DNA from: Sphingopyxis sp. BSN-002
GTDB taxonomy: Bacteria > Pseudomonadota > Alphaproteobacteria > Sphingomonadales > Sphingomonadaceae
Length of the DNA stretch: 64,000 nt
NCBI RefSeq assembly: GCF_022024275.1
Contig: NZ_CP091804.1
Location: 3,056,501-3,120,500, forward strand
Direction of reading: 5' to 3'
Shown here: positions 37,269-44,474 of the stretch, piece by piece
How the letters are laid out: every line of letters begins with the position of its first letter
Position numbering within the stretch: the first letter of the stretch is position 1
Translations under genes and position numbers: made by a program
The notes under the pieces: generated by a model
What the model was told of the DNA's origin: nothing
The model's input: only the letters and a program-made list of their open reading frames with translations
Databases searched by the model: none

Positions 37269-38816
37269 ATGACGCAAAAAGTCGAGAGGGTTGTCATCGT
37301 GGGCGGCGGCACGGCCGGCTGGCTGGCTGCGTCGCTGATCGCCGTTTCGCGCCGCGCCGAGGCCGCGCCGCTGTCGATCACGCTGGTCGAGGCACCCGAC
37401 GTGCCGATCGTCGGCGTCGGCGAGGGCACCTGGCCGACGATGCGGTCGACGCTGGCGACGATCGGGCTCGACGAAGGCGATTTCCTGTCGGCCTGCGACG
37501 GCGCGTTCAAGCAGGCTTCGCGGTTCGACGGCTGGGTCGACGGTTCGGAAGGCGACAGTTACCTGCACCCCTTCACGACCCCGCCGCCCGTCCCGACCGG
37601 CGAGCTGCTCGCGGCATGGCAGGCCTCGGCGCCCGACCAGCCCTTTGCGGCGGCGATGAGCGCGCAGGCGGCGGTTTGCAGCCTGCACCTCGCCCCGCGC
37701 CAACGCGCGATGCCGGGCTATCAGGGCGCGACCAACTATGCCTATCATTTCGCGACCGAGAAATTCGGCGCGCTGCTCGCCGCGCATGCGAAGCAGAACC
37801 CGCTCATCACCCACATCCTCGACCATGTCACCGGAGTCCGGCACGCCGACAACGGCGACATCGCTGCACTGACGACCCGCAGCGGCCGCGAGATCGAGGG
37901 CGATCTCTTCATTGACTGCAGCGGCTTCAAGGGTCTGCTGATCGACGGCGCGCTGGGCGTCGAGTGGGTCGACCGCAGCGACCATGCCTTCAACGACCGC
38001 GCGATCGCGTCGCAGGTGCCGGTGCCGCCGGGCAGCCCGATCGCGTCGCAGACGATCGCGACCGCGCACGAGGCAGGGTGGATATGGGACATCGGCCTGC
38101 CGTCGCGGCGCGGGATCGGCTGCGTCTATTCGAGCCGCTTCATGGATTCCGGGCGCGCCGAGGAAATCCTGCGCGCCTATATCGAACGCGAATTGCCGGG
38201 GGCGGAGCCCGAGAGCAAGGTGTTCGGGACGCCGTTCCGGCATATCAGCTTCCGGACCGGCCACCGCGCGCGCTTCTGGGAAAGGAACTGCCTGTCGATC
38301 GGACTGGCCGCAGGGTTCGTCGAGCCGCTCGAGGCGTCTGCGATCGTCCTTATCGAACTCTCGCTGCGTGCGCTGACCGATAACTTCCCGGCCGACCGGG
38401 CAGCGATGGATATCCATGCTGCGCGCTTCAACAAGCTGTTCCGCTATCGCTGGGACCGCATCATCGAATTCCTCAAGCTCCATTATGCGCTGAGCCGCCG
38501 CGAAGAGCCCTATTGGGTGGCGCACCGCGCGCCCGAGCATATCCCGCCGCATCTTGCCGACCTGCTGACGCTGTGGCGCGACCAGCCGCCTTCCTCGTCC
38601 GATTTTCCCTATGTCGACGAGATTTTCTCGGCCGAGAGTCACCAGTATATTCTCTATGGCATGGGCTTTCCGGCCCCCGCCGGCTGGCCGGCGAGCGACC
38701 GAGCGATGGCTGCGCTTGCCGAAATGCGCCAGCGCGCGCGCACGCTCGCGGCGGGCCTGCCGACAAACCGTACTTACCTCGACGCGCTCGCCGCCGAACG
38801 CATCGTCGCCGAATAG
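37269..38816 (+). CDS. Flavin-dependent halogenase-like protein 1 (divergent)
   Basis: A 515-residue protein of the tryptophan-halogenase family. It keeps the FAD motif VGGGTAGW (11-18), GVGEGTWP, the catalytic Lys81 (GAFKQAS, equivalent to Lys79 of PrnA) and the Glu of FVEPLEAS. The family motif WxWxIP is altered to WIWDIG (271-276), with Gly in place of Pro, and the usual IKF after the Lys is SRF. FADH2-dependent halogenation is therefore uncertain. First gene of a tightly packed operon with SapC, a JmjC-like hydroxylase and a second halogenase. True tryptophan halogenation for an antibiotic is unlikely here. Confidence 0.88.
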   Translation: MTQKVERVVIVGGGTAGWLAASLIAVSRRAEAAPLSITLVEAPDVPIVGVGEGTWPTMRSTLATIGLDEGDFLSACDGAFKQASRFDGWVDGSEGDSYLHPFTTPPPVPTGELLAAWQASAPDQPFAAAMSAQAAVCSLHLAPRQRAMPGYQGATNYAYHFATEKFGALLAAHAKQNPLITHILDHVTGVRHADNGDIAALTTRSGREIEGDLFIDCSGFKGLLIDGALGVEWVDRSDHAFNDRAIASQVPVPPGSPIASQTIATAHEAGWIWDIGLPSRRGIGCVYSSRFMDSGRAEEILRAYIERELPGAEPESKVFGTPFRHISFRTGHRARFWERNCLSIGLAAGFVEPLEASAIVLIELSLRALTDNFPADRAAMDIHAARFNKLFRYRWDRIIEFLKLHYALSRREEPYWVAHRAPEHIPPHLADLLTLWRDQPPSSSDFPYVDEIFSAESHQYILYGMGFPAPAGWPASDRAMAALAEMRQRARTLAAGLPTNRTYLDALAAERIVAE

Positions 38817-38826
38817 AAAGACCCGC

Positions 38827-39543
38827 ATGACGAACCACGCCCTTCTCGACAGCAACAGCCACCGCGAGCTTCGCGTGCGCGTCGATACGGGTGTCGATCT
38901 GGGCGACGGGGTGATGGCGACGCTGACGGTGCCGACAGAGTTCCGGCGCGTACAGGGCCATTTCCCGATCCTTTTCCGGCGCGAGGCGGGGCAGGAGCAG
39001 TTTTTCGCGGTGGCGCTGTTCGGATTCGAAAGCGGCGAGAATCTCTTTGTCGATGGCGCGCGCTGGGATGCCGGCTATCGCCCGTTGTCGCTCGCGATCC
39101 AGCCCTTCCTGATCGGCCGGTCGGCGAACGAAGATGCGCCAGCGCAGGTGCATGTCGACCTCGGCCACCCGCGCATCGCCGCGGGCGGGGAAGGCGTCCG
39201 CCTGTTCGACGCCAGCGGCCTCGCAACCCCTTTTCTGGAGGATATCGCGGACAAGCTGGGTGACCTCGACGAAGGATATCGCGAAAGCACGGCCTTCTTC
39301 GCGGCGCTGGCCGGGCACGACCTGCTCGAACCGTTCACGCTCGAAGTCACGCTCGACAACGGGTCGGTCCACTCGCTCGTCGGTTTCCACATCATCGACG
39401 AGGCGAAATTGCGCAGCCTCGACGCCGCGGCGCTCGGCGCGCTTCACGAAGCGGGGCACCTGATGCCGATCTTCATGGCGATCGCATCGCAGGCGCAGAT
39501 CGGCGCGCTGATCGCGCGCAAGAACCGGCGCCGCGATGGCTGA
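38827..39543 (+). CDS. sapC: SapC family protein
   Basis: A 238-residue SapC-family protein; conserved blocks are FRRVQGHFPILFRR, FFAVALFGFESGENLFVDG and RPLSLAIQPFLI. No signal peptide is visible. The name comes from S-layer secretion genes of Campylobacter, but the biochemical role is unknown. In Sphingomonadales and Caulobacter the family recurs between halogenase-like and cupin genes near TonB receptors. It starts 10 bp after halogenase 1 and overlaps the hydroxylase gene by 8 bp. Confidence 0.88.
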   Translation: MTNHALLDSNSHRELRVRVDTGVDLGDGVMATLTVPTEFRRVQGHFPILFRREAGQEQFFAVALFGFESGENLFVDGARWDAGYRPLSLAIQPFLIGRSANEDAPAQVHVDLGHPRIAAGGEGVRLFDASGLATPFLEDIADKLGDLDEGYRESTAFFAALAGHDLLEPFTLEVTLDNGSVHSLVGFHIIDEAKLRSLDAAALGALHEAGHLMPIFMAIASQAQIGALIARKNRRRDG

Positions 39544-40567
39544 ACGCGACGCGCCCATATACGACCGCCTTGCGCGGGTCCCGGAGCGGACGGTTGCTGA
39601 CACGGCGGGGCTCGACGCTCTCCTTCACGAGGCGCGCGAACCCTTCGTGATCCGGGGTCTGGTCGCCGACTGGCCGCTCGTCGCCGAAGGAAAAAGGTCG
39701 GCGCGTGCGGTGCGGCAATATCTGCTCGACCGCGCGCGCGACCGGCCGTTCACCGTGTCGATCGGTCCGCCGGGACACGACGGGCGCTTCTTCTACGACG
39801 CGAATATGGAGATGAACTTCCGGACCGGCACCGGCAAACTCGCCGACATTTTTGCCGGGATCGACAAGAGCGAGGATCTCGATGACCCGCGCGCCGTCTA
39901 TCTTGGCTCGGTCGACATGGCGGGCTATTTCGACGGCCTGGGCGAGGCGAACCGCGTCGACCTCGGCGACCGCGAACCGCTCGAAAGCATCTGGATCGGG
40001 ACGCGGACGCGGATCGCGGCGCACAATGACTTTCCCGACAATCTGGCCTGCTGCGCCGCGGGCCGGCGCCGCTTCACGCTGTTTCCGCCGGGCGAGTTCC
40101 GCAATCTCTATCTGGGGCCCATCGACAACACGCCGGCGGGCCGCGCGATCTCGATGGTCGATTTCGAACGTCCCGACCTCGCGGCGCATCCCAAGTTCGT
40201 CGAGGCGATGGCGCATGCGCTGACTGCGGAACTGGAGCCCGGCGATGCGATCTTCATCCCGTCGATGTGGTGGCATCATGTCGAGGGGCTCGCGGACTTC
40301 AACATTCTGGTGAACTACTGGTGGCGGCGGACCCCCGCCTGGCTCGGCCAGCCGCAGGAAGCACTGAACCATGCGATCCTCGCGATCCGCGACCTGCCGC
40401 CCGAAGACCGCGCGATCTGGCGCGACCTGTTCGACCATTATGTCTTCGACGCGGACAGCGGCGTCACCGACCATATTCCCGAAGCGGGGCGCAGCATTCT
40501 GGCGCCCCTGACCCCCGAAAGCGCCGGGCGCCTGCGCGCCTTTCTGTTGAGGACGTTGAGCAGATGA
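39536..40567 (+). CDS. FIH-like JmjC/cupin-8 oxygenase (probable Fe(II)/2-oxoglutarate hydroxylase)
   Basis: A 343-residue cupin-8/JmjC-like protein. The double-stranded beta-helix carries the iron triad His163-x-Asp165 (AAHNDFPDN) and His247 or His248 (SMWWHHVEGL). The order AHND...LFPP...PGDAIFIPSMWWHH closely parallels human FIH (AHYDE...LFPP...PGDVLYIPMYWWHH). The 2-oxoglutarate lysine of FIH aligns with Arg178, a conservative change. It probably hydroxylates a protein or peptide side chain; the target is unknown. It overlaps the neighbours on both sides (8 bp and ATGA), so all four genes are coupled. Confidence 0.85.
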   Translation: MAERDAPIYDRLARVPERTVADTAGLDALLHEAREPFVIRGLVADWPLVAEGKRSARAVRQYLLDRARDRPFTVSIGPPGHDGRFFYDANMEMNFRTGTGKLADIFAGIDKSEDLDDPRAVYLGSVDMAGYFDGLGEANRVDLGDREPLESIWIGTRTRIAAHNDFPDNLACCAAGRRRFTLFPPGEFRNLYLGPIDNTPAGRAISMVDFERPDLAAHPKFVEAMAHALTAELEPGDAIFIPSMWWHHVEGLADFNILVNYWWRRTPAWLGQPQEALNHAILAIRDLPPEDRAIWRDLFDHYVFDADSGVTDHIPEAGRSILAPLTPESAGRLRAFLLRTLSR

Positions 40568-42063
40568 GTGACACCAAACCAGTTCGCCGGGTCGTGATCG
40601 CGGGCGGCGGAACCTCGGGATGGATGATGGCCGCGGCGATCGCGCGGACGATGGGCAAGACCGTCGACCTGACGCTGGTCGAGTCCGAGGCGATCGGGAC
40701 GATCGGCGTCGGCGAATCCACCATTCCGCCGCTGGTCAATTTCAACCGCATTCTCGGCATTCCCGAGCCCGATTTCATGCGCGCGGCGCAGGCGACCTTC
40801 AAGCTCGGCATCAAGTTCGACAACTGGAAGTACGACGGGCACAGCTATTTCCACAGCTTCGGTCTGAGCGGAAAGGATCACTGGTCGGCGGGCTTCCAGC
40901 ATTTCTGGCTGCATGCGCGCGCCAAGGGTTATCCGCACAGCTATGACGACTATTGCCTCGAGCTCGTCGCCGGGCTGCAGGGCAAGTTCGCGCACCTGCC
41001 CGAAGACCGGATGAACTACGCCTATCACGTCGATGCGACGCTCTATGGCCGCTTCCTGCGCAAGCTCGCCGAGGCCGATGGCGCGAAGCGCGTCGAGGGC
41101 AGGATCCAGAAGGTCGAGCTCAACGGGGAGACTGGCAATATTGCCGCGCTGCTGCTCGACGGCGACCGCCGCGTCGAGGGCGACATGTTTGTCGACTGCA
41201 CGGGCTTCCGCGGCCTGCTGATCGACGGTGCGCTGCACGCGGGGTTCGAGGACTGGTCGCACTGGCTACCCAACGACAGCGCCATCGCGGTGCAGTCGGA
41301 CCATCTGGGGCCGCCGATGCCGTACACACAGGCGATCGCGCATGATGCGGGCTGGCAATGGCGTATTCCGCTGCAGCACCGGATGGGTGCGGGGATCGTC
41401 TATTCGAGCGGCTATCTGTCGCGCGATGCAGCCTATGACCGGCTGATGTCGAGCGTCGGCACGCCGCGGATCGAGCCGTTCGACATCAAGTTCAAGGGCG
41501 GTGTCCGCCGCAAGCAATGGTATCGCAACTGCGTCGCGGTCGGGCTGGCCGGCGGCTTCGTCGAGCCGCTCGAGGCGACGACGGTCCACCTGATCCAGCG
41601 CGCGGTGCTGCGCTTCATCCGCCTGATGCCCAACGGCCGGGTCAGCGAGCGCGACGCGATCGAGTTCAACGAACAGCAGCGGCAGGACATCGAGCAGATC
41701 CGCGACTTCGTGATCCTGCACTACAAGGCGACCGAGCGGCGCGACAGCCCGTTCTGGCGGCACGTCGCGGCGATGCCGGTCCCCGACAGCCTGCAGCAGA
41801 AGATCGAGCTGTTCCGCGAAACCGGCCGGACCTTCCGCAAGAATGAGGAACTCTTCGCCGAGAACAGCTGGGTGCAGGTCATGATGGGGCAGGGGGTCGA
41901 TCCGCAAAGCTGGCATCCGATCGCGGAGAAGCTGGGCGACGACGAACTCGAACGGTTGATGGCATCGCTTCGCGAGAGCGTGACGCGCACCGCGGCGACG
42001 CTGCCCTCGCATCAGGATTATGTTGCGCAATATTGCGGTGCGGCGGAGCCGAAGGCCGCGTGA
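40564..42063 (+). CDS. Flavin-dependent halogenase-like protein 2 (canonical motifs)
   Basis: A 499-residue tryptophan-halogenase-family protein with all hallmark motifs: FAD site AGGGTSGW (13-20), GVGESTIP, catalytic Lys80 (TFKLGIKFDNW), WxWxIP as WQWRIP (264-269) and Glu in FVEPLEATT. It thus looks catalytically competent, unlike its partner. ATG at 40564 overlaps the hydroxylase stop. A flavin reductase, needed for FADH2 supply, is not encoded nearby. The substrate is unlikely to be free tryptophan given the sugar-utilisation context, but it cannot be inferred. Confidence 0.9.
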   Translation: MSDTKPVRRVVIAGGGTSGWMMAAAIARTMGKTVDLTLVESEAIGTIGVGESTIPPLVNFNRILGIPEPDFMRAAQATFKLGIKFDNWKYDGHSYFHSFGLSGKDHWSAGFQHFWLHARAKGYPHSYDDYCLELVAGLQGKFAHLPEDRMNYAYHVDATLYGRFLRKLAEADGAKRVEGRIQKVELNGETGNIAALLLDGDRRVEGDMFVDCTGFRGLLIDGALHAGFEDWSHWLPNDSAIAVQSDHLGPPMPYTQAIAHDAGWQWRIPLQHRMGAGIVYSSGYLSRDAAYDRLMSSVGTPRIEPFDIKFKGGVRRKQWYRNCVAVGLAGGFVEPLEATTVHLIQRAVLRFIRLMPNGRVSERDAIEFNEQQRQDIEQIRDFVILHYKATERRDSPFWRHVAAMPVPDSLQQKIELFRETGRTFRKNEELFAENSWVQVMMGQGVDPQSWHPIAEKLGDDELERLMASLRESVTRTAATLPSHQDYVAQYCGAAEPKAA

Positions 42064-42163
42064 AGCTGCAAAAGATAAAAAACCGCCGGCTTCGTGTCTG
42101 GCAATGCGCCGGTGACACCGCTAGCAGAGCGAATTGTGGGATTTGCAGGGACCGAGGGGTCTG

Positions 42164-43213
42164 ATGGGGCGTCGGCGACAGTCAGTAACGATCAAGCATG
42201 TAGCGGCCGATGCAGGCGTGTCGCTGCAGACGGTGAGCCGCGTCATCAACAACGAACCGAACGTGCGGCCCGAGATGAAGGAGCGCGTGCAGGCGTCGAT
42301 CGACAAGCTGGGTTACGTCCCCTCGATCGCGGCGCAGCGGATGAGCGGGTCGCGCTCCTATCTGATCCTCGCGATCAACGACCGCGAACGAACGATCGCC
42401 GACTGGAAGGCGCGGCAGGGCACCGACTGGGTCGACCAGATGCTGTTCGGCGGGATGCTGAAATGCGCCGAATTCGGATACCGGATGATCTTCGAACTGG
42501 TCGATACCCACAGCGACCATATCGAACGGGAATTGCGCGCGGCGATTGCGGCGCTGCAGCCCGACGGCGTGATCCTGACCCCGCCGCATTCGGACAACCC
42601 GCTGATCGTCAACCTGCTGCACAGCCAGAAAATCCCGTTTGCGCGCATCGGATCGCACGGCGGCGACGCCGGGATCGCGCTGACGATGGACGATGAAGGA
42701 TCGGCCGCGCGCGCGACACGCTATCTGATCGATCTGGGCCACCGGCGCATCGGCTTTATCTCGGGCTCGGTCGAATATGATCTCAGCCACTGGCGGATCG
42801 ACGGCTGGAAAGCCGAAATGGGTGCTGCCGGTCTGCCGATCGACGGCCTGCTCGCCGAGGGCGATTTCAGCTATGCCTCGGGCGAGGCCGCGGCGCGGCA
42901 ATTGCTGGGCGGTGCGAATCCGCCGACCGCGATCATCGCAAGCAACGACCAGATGTCGCTCGCGACGCTCGAAGTCGCGCGCGAACTCGGCATCGATGTC
43001 CCGTCGCAGCTTTCGATCGTCAGCTTCGACAACACGCCGATCGTCAATTTCAGCCAGCCGCCGCTGACCGCCGTCGACCAGCCGATCTCGGCGACCGTGG
43101 CGCGGGCCGTCGAACTGATTATCGCGTCGCAGCGCGGTGCACCGCGTCCGACCGAGCCGGCCGTCGTTACGGGCGGGCTCGTCGAACGCGGATCGACGGC
43201 GCGGTATGATTGA
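42164..43213 (+). CDS. LacI-family transcriptional regulator
   Basis: A 349-residue LacI/GalR regulator. The helix-turn-helix is at residues about 9-30 (TIKHVAADAGVSLQTVSRVI), with hinge helix IAAQRMSGSRS and a periplasmic-binding-protein-like sensor domain from about 63. It probably binds the GAACGTT-type palindromes at 34093-34122 and 44443 and responds to the imported sugar. ATG at 42164 preceded by GAGGGG at four bases; in-frame upstream codons are less likely. It overlaps the MFS gene by 8 bp. Confidence 0.9.
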   Translation: MGRRRQSVTIKHVAADAGVSLQTVSRVINNEPNVRPEMKERVQASIDKLGYVPSIAAQRMSGSRSYLILAINDRERTIADWKARQGTDWVDQMLFGGMLKCAEFGYRMIFELVDTHSDHIERELRAAIAALQPDGVILTPPHSDNPLIVNLLHSQKIPFARIGSHGGDAGIALTMDDEGSAARATRYLIDLGHRRIGFISGSVEYDLSHWRIDGWKAEMGAAGLPIDGLLAEGDFSYASGEAAARQLLGGANPPTAIIASNDQMSLATLEVARELGIDVPSQLSIVSFDNTPIVNFSQPPLTAVDQPISATVARAVELIIASQRGAPRPTEPAVVTGGLVERGSTARYD

Positions 43214-44387
43214 AAGCGAACCGCCGCGGCGCCAGGCGCTCGGCTTTCTGCTGCTCTATGCGCTCGCGGCGGCAGGTGGGGCGATCGCCTATGTGCCGTT
43301 CCTGACGCTGTTGCTGCCGGCACGGATGGCCGAACTCGCAGGTGCGAACGACGTCCAGTGGCTAGGTTACATGACCTTCTTCGGCGCGCTTGCCGCAAGC
43401 GTCGCCGGTATCTTCTTCGGCTGGCTCAGCGACCGGACGGGCGGGCGCCGGCTCTGGGTGGCTCTCGGGCTCGTCATGACGGTCGCTCTGCTTCTCGCCA
43501 TGCCGCTCGCGGATAATATGCCCGCGCTGCTCGGGCTGATCATCGCCTGGCAGTTTTCGCTGAACATGATCCTCGGGCCACTGGCAGCATGGGCGGGCGA
43601 TGTCGTCCCCGACGAGCAGAAGGGGCTCCTCGGCGGCTTGCTCGCCTTGTCGCCGGCGCTCGGTGCCTGGTCGGGGGCGATCGTCACCCTGCCGGGGATC
43701 ACCGGCTTCGAAGAGCGGCTTGGCGTCGTTGCCGCGATGATCGCGGCGGCGATCCTGCCCGCGCTTCTCTTCGGCCGGCCGCGCTCCTTTCCCGAACTGA
43801 TGCGGCCGGACCCGTCAGGCGAGCGAAGGGTGACAATGCCCGCCGCGCGCATGTGGCTTGCGCGCCTGCTCGTCCAGATCGCCGAAGCGGCGCTTTTCGC
43901 CTATCTCTATTTCTGGTTCCGCTCGATCGATCCCGCGATGGGCGACAATGAGAAGGCCGGTATTTTCAGCGTGGCGCTGACCGTTGCGGTGCCGGTGGCG
44001 CTGTTCGCCGGACGCTGGGCCGACCGCAACGACCGGCCGTTCGCGCCGCTGGTCGTCACGGCGATCGTCTCGGCCATCGGACTGATCGGCATGGCACTCG
44101 CTGCCGATCCGACATCGGCAAAGCTCGCCTACCTCGTCTTCGGAATCGCGACGACGGCGTTCCTGTCGCTTCACGCCGGGCAGACGCTGCGCATCCTGCC
44201 GCGTGCCGAACATCGCGGGCGCGATCTCGGTATCTTCAATCTCGCCAACACCATGCCGTCGCTCATCATGCCGTGGCTGACGCTCTCGCTCGTTCCGGGG
44301 TTCGGATTCAGCGCGCTTTTCCTGTTGCTCGCGGCCTTGACGACAGCAGCCGTGCTGTTGCTCGCGACCATGCCCCGCCGGGCCTGA
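43206..44387 (+). CDS. MFS transporter (GPH/SLC45-like sugar permease)
   Basis: A 393-residue major-facilitator protein with about twelve membrane helices. The loop 2-3 motif is GWLSDRTGGRR and the central repeat is GRWADRNDRP. Its overall pattern suits sugar:proton symporters of the SLC45/GPH type that accompany LacI-controlled glucoside loci. It overlaps lacI by 8 bp and is probably co-transcribed with it. Imported ligand unknown, probably a glucose di- or oligosaccharide. Confidence 0.82.
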   Translation: MIESEPPRRQALGFLLLYALAAAGGAIAYVPFLTLLLPARMAELAGANDVQWLGYMTFFGALAASVAGIFFGWLSDRTGGRRLWVALGLVMTVALLLAMPLADNMPALLGLIIAWQFSLNMILGPLAAWAGDVVPDEQKGLLGGLLALSPALGAWSGAIVTLPGITGFEERLGVVAAMIAAAILPALLFGRPRSFPELMRPDPSGERRVTMPAARMWLARLLVQIAEAALFAYLYFWFRSIDPAMGDNEKAGIFSVALTVAVPVALFAGRWADRNDRPFAPLVVTAIVSAIGLIGMALAADPTSAKLAYLVFGIATTAFLSLHAGQTLRILPRAEHRGRDLGIFNLANTMPSLIMPWLTLSLVPGFGFSALFLLLAALTTAAVLLLATMPRRA

Positions 44388-44442
44388 AACCTCCCGACAT
44401 TGTCCGCTTGATTTCGCGAAGAGCCTATGCGAGAGAGAATTT

Positions 44443-44454
44443 GATAACGTTCAC
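44443..44454 (+). promoter_or_regulatory. LacI-type operator before the GH3 gene
   Basis: GATAACGTTCAC, 20 bp before the GH3 ATG. It differs by one base from the reverse complement of the site at 34093-34104 and shares AACGTTCAC with the site at 34111. It marks GH3 as a likely target of the local LacI protein. Confidence 0.6.
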
Positions 44455-44474
44455 ATAAGAGGGATGGGAGAGAG

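Noticed and set aside
34751..37510. A 919-codon minus-strand frame opposite the TonB receptor
   Set aside because: Antisense shadow of a clear receptor gene; composition is non-protein-like and it lacks an SD.
37269..42063. Halogenases as part of an antibiotic (e.g. pyrrolnitrin-like) gene cluster
   Set aside because: No synthase, tailoring or flavin reductase genes are nearby. The context is a LacI-controlled sugar locus, where halogenase-like genes are known to occur.
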